Origin: Chitinophagaceae bacterium
GTDB taxonomy: Bacteria; Bacteroidota; Bacteroidia; Chitinophagales; Chitinophagaceae
Direction: 5' to 3'
Assembly: GCA_023957755.1 (NCBI GenBank)
Contig: JAMLGT010000008.1
Span: 62,001 to 126,000 of the forward strand
Length of the DNA: 64,000 nt
Positions 55,302-64,000 of this stretch are shown one piece after another (the first letter of the stretch is position 1; every line of letters begins with the position of its first letter). The notes under the pieces were generated by a model. The model saw nothing but the letters and a program-made list of their open reading frames with translations. It had not been told where the DNA came from and made no database searches. The translations under genes and the position numbers were made by a program.

Positions 55302-58300
55302 ATGATTGAAGGTGCAACTAAAATCAGCTCAATCTTTTTGAAAAAATTTCTTCCGTTTCTGAGCTTCCTTCTTTTTGCAGGAATAGCATATGGACAGCAG
55401 GGAAACCGCGTTTCAGGAAAGGTTACAGGTGTTAATGGAGAGCCTTTGGAAAGCGCAACAATTGCAGTGAAAGGACAGAATGTTTCTACAATTTCCAATG
55501 CGAAAGGAGAGTATGTGATTACCGGATCATTTGGGCCCAATTCGATACTGGTTTTCAGCTTTACCGGTTATCAGACCAGGGAAGAGAAAGTGGGAGATAA
55601 AAAAGTGATAAATGTGGAACTGAAACTCGAAGACCAGACACTTGATGATGTCGTGATTATTGGATATGGAGAGGTAAAACGGAAAGATCTTACCGGGGCA
55701 ATTTCAGTAATCAAACCGTCAGAGAATGCTACCCAACAGTTTACTTCTGTGGATGCATTAATTAGGGGAAGGGCTGCCGGGGTACAGGTTACACAAAGTA
55801 ATGGTGCGCCCGGGGGGGCATTGAGCGTAAAGATCAGAGGTGCCAATTCATTAAGGGGCGATAATGAACCACTATATGTGGTAGATGGAGTGATTATTAA
55901 TGATGCTGCGCTGGATACAAAAGATGTGTTTGCTTCCGGTAAGAATGCCAGTAACCAGGAAAGTCAAAATGGATTAACAGGTATTAACCCTATGGATATT
56001 GAATCTATCGAGATCCTGAAAGATGCATCTGCAACTGCTATTTACGGTTCACGGGGTGCGAATGGTGTTGTGCTGATTACCACCAAACAGGGAGCTGCCG
56101 GAAAGGCGCAGATTAGTTTAATGTCGAATGCCACTTTTGGGAAGGCAAGTAAGGTCATAAAAGTATTAGATGGGCCTGATTATGCAAAGTATCAGAATGA
56201 GTTGGCAGATTACGCCGGTCTGCCTCAGCGATATAATCCTGATACGCTCCAGTATATTTTCTGGCAGAAAGATTTACAGCAGACTGCCATAACTCAGAAC
56301 TACCGCTTGTCTGCATCCGGGGCATCTCAGAATAATCAGACAAAATACTATCTGGCAGGAGGAGTGCTGGATGCAATTGGCCTCATTAAGGAATCAGGCG
56401 TTAGAAATATTGATTTCAGGACAAACATCACCCAACAATTATCTAAGAAACTGAATATTAATTTTGGCGCATCGGGCAGCTTCGTAAATAATAATGCTAC
56501 GAATGGAACTGAGAGGCTAGGGGTAGGCAACAATAGCCTAATTAACCAAATGGTGACCTCTGCACCCGTATTAAATGATCTGCCTGATATCAATGAAGAC
56601 GATATTGATGCTCCCGGAAACCCCAGAGTGTGGCTTACCGACTATGAAGATATTGGGAAAGAACAGAGGATGCGCTTCAATACTGCGATTACGTATAAAA
56701 TTTCCAGTGCATTTTCATACAGATTAAACCTCTCCACAGACTACAGAGAAAAAGAAAGGACCAAGTGGCAGGGAAAGACAACTTTGCCAGGCCAAAAGGC
56801 AAATGGAGCTTTAGGCTTGTCGCAACTACAGCGTAAATATTATCTGGTCGAAAATCTGGTATTCTTTAGAAAGGCGTTGAAAAACAGGGATAGAATTGAT
56901 GCTACTCTGGGAGTTACCTACGATAATGAATTGATTACTTCTTCGAGCGTGTTAAATACGAACTTCTTCACAGGTGCCCTGAAAGCTGAGGGTTTTGGTT
57001 ATGGTGAAGAACTGTTCCCGTATGAACGCGATAAGAGGCAATCAGAAATTTTCTCGACACTTGGAAGAATAAATTATTCATTAAAAGATAAATTTATTAT
57101 AACGGCCTCCGGGAGGCTTGATGGTAGCAGCAAGTTTGCACCGGGGAATAAGTTCTCTTTCTTCCCGGCAGTGGCTATTGCTTATCGATTGATAAATGAA
57201 GATTTTATGAAAGAGCTTGATGCCTTCTCTGATTTTAAAGTAAGGGTAGGATATGGTGAGAGTGGTAACCAGGCTATAGAACCCTACGCAACATTTTCTC
57301 GTTATGGCAGGGTTAACTATTCGGATAATGGTGATAACGTGACTATCGGAACGGTACCAGAGAATCTTGCCAATCCTGATCTTAAGTGGGAAACCACCAG
57401 GCAATTAAACGGTGGGATAGATGTTGGGTTGTTTCAGGGACGATTGTCTGCAACTGTTGATGTTTATTACAAGAAGACAGTTAACCTGCTACAGACACTG
57501 GTGCTTCCACAGTCAAGTGGTTTTGCTTCTATGGTAGTGAATCGGGGAGCTTTAGAAAATAAGGGATTGGAAGTTTCACTTAGTGGCATCATGGTGCAAC
57601 AAAAAGACTGGAACTGGTCCGCTACAGCGAATATATCTTTCAATAAGAATAAGCTGCTTGATCTTGGACTGCCGGTGGGTAGTTTTGGTGCAGTTTCAGG
57701 ATCGGGATTTATAGGAGCCGGAGTATCAACAACCGCGGCTTTCAACGATCCTGCTAATATCTTTCTTGTTGGATATCCGATAGGGATGTTTTATGGTTAC
57801 AAAACAGATGGTGTATTTCAGAACGCCGGTGAAGCTGCCGGTCATAAGGGCATCAATGGGTTACCTTCCCAACCCGGCGACCTGAGGTTCGTGGATTCAG
57901 ACGGTGATGGCTCAATAACTGAGCGTGACAAAGTAATTCTTGGCGACCCTAACCCTAAGTATAGTTTTGGATTTAATACTTCTGTCAGGTATAAACGATT
58001 CACGATGGACTTGTTTATGAATGGCAATTACGGCAACAAAATAGTCAATGGTAACTCTATCAGACTGACCAATATGAGCCCTACTTCCAGGTTCAATGTA
58101 TTGGCAGATGCCTATCATAATGCCTGGACACTTGCTAATCCGACCGATCAGCAGCGTGTGGGATTTGAGAATCTGAATTTTATCGACAGATATGTGGAAG
58201 ATGGCAGTTTCCTTCGGTTGTCCACACTGACCTTTGGTTACAGCATGCCATTTGCTAAGAAAAGTAAATTTATTAAGCAGATTGATTTTACGGTAACCGG

Positions 58301-58445
58301 TTCCAATCTCTTTGTCCTGACGAATTATAGTGGGTTTGACCCGGAAGTGAACAGTTTTACCTTTGATGCACAGCGAATTGGGGTTGACTGGAACTCTTAT
58401 CCACGTACAAGAGGAGTAGGGGTGGGAATTAATTTCAAGTTCTAA
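55302..58445 (+). CDS. SusC-like TonB-dependent glycan importer
   Basis: The 1,047-residue outer-membrane protein has a Sec signal to about residue 36, a carboxypeptidase-regulatory-like domain (VSGKVTGVNGEPLESATIAV), the SusC region with DDVVIIGYGEVKRKDLTGAI, a plug with KIRGANSLRGDNEPLYVVDG and EILKDASATAIYGSRGANGV, and a large barrel ending in INFKF. It should import oligosaccharides through the outer membrane in complex with the SusD-like lipoprotein encoded 12 bp downstream. It is the first gene of a three-gene operon that ends with a sulfatase. Confidence 0.95.
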   Translation: MIEGATKISSIFLKKFLPFLSFLLFAGIAYGQQGNRVSGKVTGVNGEPLESATIAVKGQNVSTISNAKGEYVITGSFGPNSILVFSFTGYQTREEKVGDKKVINVELKLEDQTLDDVVIIGYGEVKRKDLTGAISVIKPSENATQQFTSVDALIRGRAAGVQVTQSNGAPGGALSVKIRGANSLRGDNEPLYVVDGVIINDAALDTKDVFASGKNASNQESQNGLTGINPMDIESIEILKDASATAIYGSRGANGVVLITTKQGAAGKAQISLMSNATFGKASKVIKVLDGPDYAKYQNELADYAGLPQRYNPDTLQYIFWQKDLQQTAITQNYRLSASGASQNNQTKYYLAGGVLDAIGLIKESGVRNIDFRTNITQQLSKKLNINFGASGSFVNNNATNGTERLGVGNNSLINQMVTSAPVLNDLPDINEDDIDAPGNPRVWLTDYEDIGKEQRMRFNTAITYKISSAFSYRLNLSTDYREKERTKWQGKTTLPGQKANGALGLSQLQRKYYLVENLVFFRKALKNRDRIDATLGVTYDNELITSSSVLNTNFFTGALKAEGFGYGEELFPYERDKRQSEIFSTLGRINYSLKDKFIITASGRLDGSSKFAPGNKFSFFPAVAIAYRLINEDFMKELDAFSDFKVRVGYGESGNQAIEPYATFSRYGRVNYSDNGDNVTIGTVPENLANPDLKWETTRQLNGGIDVGLFQGRLSATVDVYYKKTVNLLQTLVLPQSSGFASMVVNRGALENKGLEVSLSGIMVQQKDWNWSATANISFNKNKLLDLGLPVGSFGAVSGSGFIGAGVSTTAAFNDPANIFLVGYPIGMFYGYKTDGVFQNAGEAAGHKGINGLPSQPGDLRFVDSDGDGSITERDKVILGDPNPKYSFGFNTSVRYKRFTMDLFMNGNYGNKIVNGNSIRLTNMSPTSRFNVLADAYHNAWTLANPTDQQRVGFENLNFIDRYVEDGSFLRLSTLTFGYSMPFAKKSKFIKQIDFTVTGSNLFVLTNYSGFDPEVNSFTFDAQRIGVDWNSYPRTRGVGVGINFKF

Positions 58446-58457
58446 AAATCTTAAATC

Positions 58458-60011
58458 ATGATACTGAAAAGATTATTATTTATTTCATTATTTGCATTGG
58501 TCATTATTTCCTGTAATAAGAAGGGGTTCCTTGAGGAGAAGCCGTATAGCTTTTTGAGCTCAGATGCACTGTATAGTTCAGATGCAGGAGCCAGAGCGGC
58601 TCTTACCGGTTGTTGGTCCTCCATTTCTACTTTGCAGGGATATGGCGCTAATTATAGTCTGGTACTCGACCTGACTTCAGGGGGATGGTTTAATCAGGCA
58701 GCGGCTTATAAGGAAATGAATGCATTGACCTATACTGCATCTTCAACCTATTTGGATGCAGTAAGCCCTTATAAAGCGTTTTATGGAGGCATAGCTGTTG
58801 CTAATGATATAATAGCTAAGTTACCTGACGGTAATGTTTCAGCCGGACTTAAGGACAACCTCTTGGGGCAGGCATACCTGATTAGAGGAATGATTTATTT
58901 CAATCTGGTTCGTATGTACGGAGGAGTTCCTCTTCGGTTACTACCCACTACCAAAGAGGATGTGAGTTTGCCGAGGGCATCAAAGAATGATGTGTATGCG
59001 CAGATTATTACAGACCTGGAAAAGGCAGCACAGCTACTTCCATTGAAGGCAGGGCAGGAGGTGGGCCGGCCGGCCAAATATGCTGCTGTAGCTCTTTTAG
59101 GCAAAGTATATATCGCTATGGCTGGTGGAGATAATTCATCACCCTACTGGCAAAAAGCTAAAGATGCACTGTTGGAAGTAGTAAACTCAAATCAATATTC
59201 ATTGGTTCCTAAGTTTCAGGATTTGTGGGACATTAATAAGCAGAATTCACAGGAGTCAATTATTGAAATTCAATTTTCGAGAGATGGTGCGGAGAATTCA
59301 ATGTCGAATTTCTACACACCTACTGGCACTGTAGCTACCCCCCTGGTAACTAATGGCCCTTTTGGTCGTCATAGGCCTAATAAGGAAAGTTATACATGGC
59401 ATACGATTCAATACCCTGGAGATCCCAGAATTGATGCTACCTATTTCCACGATCAACTGACCCGGTTAGATGGAACTATTGTGAAAATTTGGCCTCAAAA
59501 CAAGGCGGGGCAAGGATTTCCTTACATGAAAAAATATGTGGATCCCGGATTTGTTTCCAGAAAGACGAGTTGCAATTTCATTTACCTGAGGTATGCAGAC
59601 GTATTACTTAGCCTGGCAGAAGCCGAGAATGAAATAAATGGGCCTGATAATGCTTATCAATACGTCAATGAAGTATTGAACCGTGCACGTACTAGTATTT
59701 CACCTGCTTCGGTAGAGCCACAGGATTATTCGGGTATGACTCAGGAAGAGTTTCGCACACGTATTATGCTCGAGCGCCGTTATGAACTGATGGGCGAAGT
59801 GCATTTGTGGTATGATACCCGGCGAAGAGGTCAGGATTATCTCTTTAATTTCTTTACCCAGCATAATAATTTCAGTCTGAATGGTGGACTGAATCTAAGT
59901 TTTGATTATAAGTATAACTTAGATGCCAAGTATCTGCTATTGCCTATTCCTTCTTCAGAGATTAATAACAATACTGCAATGACTCCATCTGACCAAAACC
60001 CTGGGTATTAA
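58458..60011 (+). CDS. SusD-like glycan-binding lipoprotein
   Basis: The 517-residue protein has a lipobox IISC (Cys19) and SusD/RagB features: FLEEKPYSFLSSDALY at the N-terminus, TPR-like helices with GQAYLIRGMIYFNLVRMYGG, the region FIYLRYADVLLSLAEAENE, and a C-terminal ERRYELMGEVHLWYDTRRRG. It would form the lid over the SusC channel and bind the target glycan on the cell surface. The sulfatase gene that follows starts one base after its stop. Confidence 0.95.
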   Translation: MILKRLLFISLFALVIISCNKKGFLEEKPYSFLSSDALYSSDAGARAALTGCWSSISTLQGYGANYSLVLDLTSGGWFNQAAAYKEMNALTYTASSTYLDAVSPYKAFYGGIAVANDIIAKLPDGNVSAGLKDNLLGQAYLIRGMIYFNLVRMYGGVPLRLLPTTKEDVSLPRASKNDVYAQIITDLEKAAQLLPLKAGQEVGRPAKYAAVALLGKVYIAMAGGDNSSPYWQKAKDALLEVVNSNQYSLVPKFQDLWDINKQNSQESIIEIQFSRDGAENSMSNFYTPTGTVATPLVTNGPFGRHRPNKESYTWHTIQYPGDPRIDATYFHDQLTRLDGTIVKIWPQNKAGQGFPYMKKYVDPGFVSRKTSCNFIYLRYADVLLSLAEAENEINGPDNAYQYVNEVLNRARTSISPASVEPQDYSGMTQEEFRTRIMLERRYELMGEVHLWYDTRRRGQDYLFNFFTQHNNFSLNGGLNLSFDYKYNLDAKYLLLPIPSSEINNNTAMTPSDQNPGY

Positions 60012-60012
60012 T

Positions 60013-61599
60013 ATGCTTATGACTAATAAAAACAGTAAATACCAATTCGTAAAAAGAGTATCAGGAGGACTCTTTGTAGTTCTCCTGGTTGGTTCGTTCA
60101 TTTTATTTCTTCAGTCGTGTAATGAAAAGAAAGAAGAAGAACGACCCAATATATTGGTCATCCTTACAGATGATCAGGAGTTTAATGAAATAGCAAAGTT
60201 TGGCGGAAAAGTATTGACACCGAATATGGATAGGATCGGCACTGAGGGAGTAGTGCTGGACAGGTTCTATGCCAGTTCGCCCGTATGTACTCCCAGCCGA
60301 TACTCAATGCTGACGGGAAGGTATGCTTCCCGCAATCAGAATATCGTCAGACTCTATCCTCCGGATGAACCCGCTTTTATAAGATGGAATGCAGATATTC
60401 TGGCGGGCCAGGAAAAGACCATTGCTCATATCCTAGGAGATGCAGGCTATTCCACAGGGATGGTAGGGAAATGGCATTTAGGCCAACCAACTCCCGAACT
60501 CACTTATCAGGAGACATGGAATGAGGATTTGAATGATCCTTTTGTAGCACAGCAGGTAAAAATTTTCTATGAGGGAATGAGGGAGTATGTAAAGTATGCA
60601 GGCGGTTTTCAGTATGTTGAAAGCTTGTATGGTAATAATTTGCATGCCTTAGGATTGCCGGAGAAAGACCAGTTACATAATATGGAGTGGGTTACAAGTG
60701 GCGCACTTAATTTCCTCGATCAATACAACCCACAAAAGACAGGGAAGCCATTTTTTCTGTTTTTCTCTCCAACTCCACCACATATTCCTGATGGAGTAGA
60801 GTCGATGTTATCGGATGGCAGAGTGACTGCTGCAGGACTTCTGGAGCATCCTATTGAAGGTGTTCAGCCTTCCAGGGCTGATGTCTTTAGGAGAGTAAAA
60901 GAAGCAGGATTAGATTCTTCTACAGCGCCTATCACATGGCTTGACGATGGTATAGGATCAGTCCTGAAAAAGATTGAAGATTTAAAACAGCTTGAAAATA
61001 CGCTTGTGATTTTTATGAGTGATAACGGTTCTCATCGTGGTAAGATGACATGTTATGAGGATGCTGCGCACATGCCTGCCATGATCATGTGGAAGGGAAA
61101 GATAACACCGGGCAGAAGTTTGCATGACCTGATGTCAAATATTGATATAGTACCCACCATACTGGATATTTGCGGTATATCTAAACCCAATGGTTACATG
61201 GTTGATGGAATTTCATTAAAGAATACTCTTTTGACAGATCAGCCGCTAGATAGAAATTTCTTGTATCTGGAAGTGGTGTATCAGAGGGGTATTGTTACAA
61301 AAGACTGGAAATATCTGGCTACACGGTTCCCAAAATATACGGAAGCATTAATTACCCCTGAAAACAGGAAACATTATTCATTGGAGGGAAGACCGTTGCG
61401 TGACAGATATCAGGCAGAAACATTTTTTCCTGCCTATTTTGACGACGATCAGCTTTATAATTTGACAAACGATCCTAAGGAACAAAAGAACTTGAGTGGA
61501 GAGGCAAAGTATAAAGAAAAGATGGAAGAAATGCGTGGTTATATGAAGAAGGTTGTTTCAACCCTTCCTAATGCATTTGGTGAATTTAGGGTTAAATAG
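60013..61599 (+). CDS. S1-family sulfatase 7, lipoprotein
   Basis: The 528-residue protein has a basic N-terminus, a hydrophobic stretch and a lipobox FLQSC (Cys36), so it is probably membrane-anchored. Metal site LTDDQEFNE, formylglycine precursor Cys92 in VCTPSRYSMLTGRYASR, KWHLG and FMSDNGSHRGKM are present. Its gene follows susD by a single base, suggesting that it acts closely with the import pair, for example removing sulfate from captured oligosaccharides. ATG codons at 60013 and 60019 are both usable. Confidence 0.88.
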   Translation: MLMTNKNSKYQFVKRVSGGLFVVLLVGSFILFLQSCNEKKEEERPNILVILTDDQEFNEIAKFGGKVLTPNMDRIGTEGVVLDRFYASSPVCTPSRYSMLTGRYASRNQNIVRLYPPDEPAFIRWNADILAGQEKTIAHILGDAGYSTGMVGKWHLGQPTPELTYQETWNEDLNDPFVAQQVKIFYEGMREYVKYAGGFQYVESLYGNNLHALGLPEKDQLHNMEWVTSGALNFLDQYNPQKTGKPFFLFFSPTPPHIPDGVESMLSDGRVTAAGLLEHPIEGVQPSRADVFRRVKEAGLDSSTAPITWLDDGIGSVLKKIEDLKQLENTLVIFMSDNGSHRGKMTCYEDAAHMPAMIMWKGKITPGRSLHDLMSNIDIVPTILDICGISKPNGYMVDGISLKNTLLTDQPLDRNFLYLEVVYQRGIVTKDWKYLATRFPKYTEALITPENRKHYSLEGRPLRDRYQAETFFPAYFDDDQLYNLTNDPKEQKNLSGEAKYKEKMEEMRGYMKKVVSTLPNAFGEFRVK

Positions 61600-61658
61600 C
61601 AACCCCTGCTATTATAAATTCTGATTGTTGAGTTGACATTGAGAACCTACAAGAAAAG

Positions 61659-61687
61659 AATGCCTTTCGGTTTGTTCGAAAGGCATT
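61659..61687. terminator. two-way terminator between convergent operons
   Basis: AATGCCTTTCG (61659-61669) and its complement (61677-61687) form an 11-bp stem with a 7-base loop. T-rich sequence follows on the plus strand (TCTGGTTTTAA) and on the minus strand (CTTTTCTT), so it can end the susCD-sulfatase transcript and the opposing glycosidase transcript. Confidence 0.75.
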
Positions 61688-61715
61688 TCTGGTTTTAATA
61701 TTTTTCTATGAATTT

Positions 61716-62726
61716 TCAATTACATGGAATGCTGGTACTGTCCTGCAAAATCCGCCGGTTTTTATACATGATACCTTCCGGTACAAAGCCGCTACCATCA
61801 GCATTTAATTTATCTCCGGGAGGGTTTGCAGCTATAATTGTATGGTTGAGAGATATGTCCGCAAATCCTTCCACATAGTCTGCCAGGGCTTCCAGTTCTG
61901 TATAGTATTCCGGTTCAGTCGGCTGTTTTTGATTTCCGTATTCAGTTATCCATATTTCCTTGCCGGTTATCTGGGACTGTATTGCTCCTTTTACATTTTC
62001 GAAATCTGTAATTCTGTTTTGGAAGGTTTGGGTAGGCTGTATATAAATGTGAAAGGTGTATGCATCTAATTCCACTCCAAGGGCACTAAGTTGAGTTAAT
62101 ACCTTATTATTCCATTGTAATCCGCGCGTATCTGCACCACCTGGGGTTTTTCCATTCAGGCAGGCAGCAATTTTTGCGTTAGGATATGCAGCTTTCAATG
62201 CGAGAACCCATGCGGCTACCCGCGTTGCATACTCTGTCCCTGTGGGGAAGATATCCGGGAAGTTTGATTTCAGGAAAAGTTCGTTTCCAAGTTCAAGGTA
62301 TTTTATTTCAATCCCTAATCCTTCTGCTGTTTGCAGCATCTCAATCTGATCTTCAACTGTGCTGTTCACTATATCCAGATCAAACATCACTTTGGTATTT
62401 GTGTAACTGGAAAGCTCTGCAAGGTGGCTTAATGGATGTTTTACACTATTGTTTCTACCGGGTACCCATCCTTCTCTCCAATCCCATTTGTGCGTTACGG
62501 TTCCTCCCGGATATCTGATCATATCAGGCTTTAATGCCAATAGATTTTGCTTTAGGTCGGTTGTGATGTCAGGAAGGAAACTCCAGTTCTGATTAAATCC
62601 CCTGATGGGCAGTGGTAAAGATGAAGTAGCCTCTTCCGGCTGAGGTTGGTGTGTCCTGGTCCATGAGGCCAGTGCCGTCACTATGATGAATGCAAGGGAT
62701 ACTCTTATTAATCCTTTATTTTTCAT
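61716..62726 (-). CDS. putative clan GH-A glycoside hydrolase, paralog 3
   Basis: From the ATG at 62726 the protein has 336 residues; a TTG seven codons earlier almost touches the upstream stop and is less likely. It has a Sec signal ending near ALAS, then the same pattern as the two left-hand paralogs: GFNQNWSFLPD, MIRYPGGTVTHKWDWREG, LELGNEL (Glu149) and WITEYG (Glu262). The export route differs, as it lacks a lipobox cysteine. It is encoded 21 bp after the T9SS-linked hydrolase gene, so both are likely one operon at the right side of the sulfatase locus. Confidence 0.72.
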   Translation of the reverse strand: MKNKGLIRVSLAFIIVTALASWTRTHQPQPEEATSSLPLPIRGFNQNWSFLPDITTDLKQNLLALKPDMIRYPGGTVTHKWDWREGWVPGRNNSVKHPLSHLAELSSYTNTKVMFDLDIVNSTVEDQIEMLQTAEGLGIEIKYLELGNELFLKSNFPDIFPTGTEYATRVAAWVLALKAAYPNAKIAACLNGKTPGGADTRGLQWNNKVLTQLSALGVELDAYTFHIYIQPTQTFQNRITDFENVKGAIQSQITGKEIWITEYGNQKQPTEPEYYTELEALADYVEGFADISLNHTIIAANPPGDKLNADGSGFVPEGIMYKNRRILQDSTSIPCN

Positions 62727-62747
62727 GAGTTGGATTTTTGAATTCAA

Positions 62748-64000
62748 TTATTGCTTAATTATGGTCTGCCTGGAGATTAACTCTCCTTTTTCAGTTAATA
62801 CTACAGAATACATACCCGAAGGGATGGTAAGTGAAACGGAATGAGTACCGGAGCCTGTGATATTTTTATCAAGCATCATTCTTCCTGACATATCAAAGAT
62901 TCTGAGTTTACCTTCCTGAATAATGTAGTCTGCTTTCAGGTTCAGTGTATTATTCACCAGAGTAGGGAAGAAGGTCACTGATTTACCTTCATTAAATTCC
63001 AATTTTATGACATCACTATAAGAGATGTTTCCGGTTACAGAAGTCAGTTTTAATCTGTAGAAGTTTGTTCCGGATTCGGGTTTGATATCTGTATATGAAT
63101 ATTTTCCGGTGAAGCCGTTATTGCTTATGGGAGTAATTGTGCTCAGTGATTCGAAACGGGTACCATCCTTACTTCTCTCAACTATATAGTTTAAGTGATT
63201 GACCTCAGAAGCCACGCTCCAATTCAGGATAGCTTTTCCATTTTGATTTTTTCCGGTGAATGAAAGTGCTGTCACAGGAAGTGCTTCATATTTTTGGAAT
63301 TGCAACATCCATTCATATACATCCATTCCTCCTTCCGTAAAGCCCGGATCGTAGGTAGCGGTCCATGCATCATGGCCCCTGGCGGTGAAGATGGTCATCT
63401 TGGCGGTTGGTGAACCTGAAGGTTCCTCTGCATTAATTCCATTCACAAATTCTTCGGTATAGCAAACCGGCACGGTGCCATCCAATGAATTATGAGTTGC
63501 CCATACGGGTAGATTGGCTGCAGCCATATTTTGTCTGCGGGTGAGGAGAGGAGGAGTGGCCCCGCTAACAGGAACCATTGCTGATATCCTCCTGGCACAG
63601 TTCACACTCGTCCCTGCATATTCCCACATAAGGCCTGCCCCCATACTAATCCCAGTTAGATACATCCGGGTAGTATCTATGGGGTAGTTGACTTTTGCGT
63701 AGTCCAGAATATCATTTAGATCGTTAGGCGTCGGCCATTGGGTAAACTGGGGTGCGAGTACAATGAAGCGATAGGTGGTTCCTCCCACCGTGAATGATGT
63801 TGGAAAATCTCCATCAACGATTTGCTTTGGCGTTCCTCTGGTCAGCACATTCGGGAGTTCAATTGCCGTTCCGTTTCCTATTTCCCCGACATCGTGGAGG
63901 AAGATTAGGAGTGGATATTTTTGACTGCCGGGTGCATATCCCATGGGTAGGTATTCATAATATCCCTGGGAGTGGGTTGCCATTGAAACTCCGCTTTTGG
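62748..64000 (-). CDS. secreted alpha/beta hydrolase with T9SS sorting domain, 5' end outside window
   Basis: The frame stays open past the internal ATG at 63983 to the right edge (upstream residues KSGVS), so the true start lies outside. The catalytic part resembles PHB-depolymerase/feruloyl-esterase-like hydrolases: PLLIFLHDVGE as oxyanion region, nucleophile Ser in TGISMGAGLMWEY, Asp in NSLDGTVPV and His in RGHDAWTATYD. A linker domain (LPVTALSFTGKNQNGKAILNW) and a T9SS C-terminal domain (FFPTLVNNTLNLKAD to the end) follow. It is likely an exported glycan esterase. Confidence 0.85.
   Translation of the reverse strand, partial: KSGVSMATHSQGYYEYLPMGYAPGSQKYPLLIFLHDVGEIGNGTAIELPNVLTRGTPKQIVDGDFPTSFTVGGTTYRFIVLAPQFTQWPTPNDLNDILDYAKVNYPIDTTRMYLTGISMGAGLMWEYAGTSVNCARRISAMVPVSGATPPLLTRRQNMAAANLPVWATHNSLDGTVPVCYTEEFVNGINAEEPSGSPTAKMTIFTARGHDAWTATYDPGFTEGGMDVYEWMLQFQKYEALPVTALSFTGKNQNGKAILNWSVASEVNHLNYIVERSKDGTRFESLSTITPISNNGFTGKYSYTDIKPESGTNFYRLKLTSVTGNISYSDVIKLEFNEGKSVTFFPTLVNNTLNLKADYIIQEGKLRIFDMSGRMMLDKNITGSGTHSVSLTIPSGMYSVVLTEKGELISRQTIIKQ

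Noticed and set aside
1-64000. Insertion sequences, prophage, CRISPR array or integron-like sites
   Set aside because: No transposase, integrase, phage structural gene, regularly spaced repeats or flanking target duplications were seen; the only long direct repeat is within the two paralogous T9SS genes.

Overview
The window reads as chromosomal DNA of a Bacteroidota bacterium, most likely an aerobic member of the Chitinophagaceae or a relative. The support is a SusC/SusD pair, several secreted proteins with type IX secretion (T9SS) C-terminal domains, promoter boxes of the Bacteroidota TAnnTTTG type, many lipoprotein and Sec signal peptides, and a BlaI/M56 pair. No transposase, integrase, phage gene or CRISPR array was seen.

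Left part (1-18,000): the 5' part of an S9 dipeptidyl-peptidase gene, a small lipoprotein, two tandem giant Asp-box/Calx-beta T9SS proteins sharing an almost identical 372-bp 3' segment, a heme-type uptake operon (TonB receptor, HmuT, HmuU, HmuV), and a BlaI/M56 regulatory pair with a double operator.

Middle (18,000-34,400): tRNA-Pro(GGG), cell-surface glycan genes (UDP-GlcNAc 2-epimerase, two glycosyltransferases, a polysaccharide deacetylase), housekeeping genes (HAD phosphatase, rpiB, guanine deaminase, a single-domain response regulator, ftsE, rnhA), the first two histidine degradation genes (hutH, hutU), an Xre/RES toxin-antitoxin pair, an acyl-CoA carboxylase carboxyltransferase and a serine hydrolase.

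Right part (34,400-64,000): a 3.7-kb T9SS surface protein gene, then a polysaccharide utilization locus of at least 25 kb that runs off the right end. It holds seven cysteine-type S1 sulfatases, three paralogous clan-A-like glycoside hydrolases, a divergent GH29-family protein, three alpha/beta hydrolases, an exported sugar isomerase-like protein and one SusC/SusD pair. The intended substrate is probably a heavily sulfated, perhaps fucose- and uronate-containing, glycan. SusC/SusD would import fragments, and sulfatases and glycosidases in the periplasm or on the surface would strip them.

The most interesting signal is a 13-bp element, GATAAAATAGTAC, found about 90-255 bp before the first gene of five separate transcription units of this locus. 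It always points in the direction of transcription, and in four cases a TAnnTTTG-like box lies 23-24 bp downstream. It looks like the binding site of an unidentified regulator that coordinates the whole locus; no candidate regulator gene is in the window.
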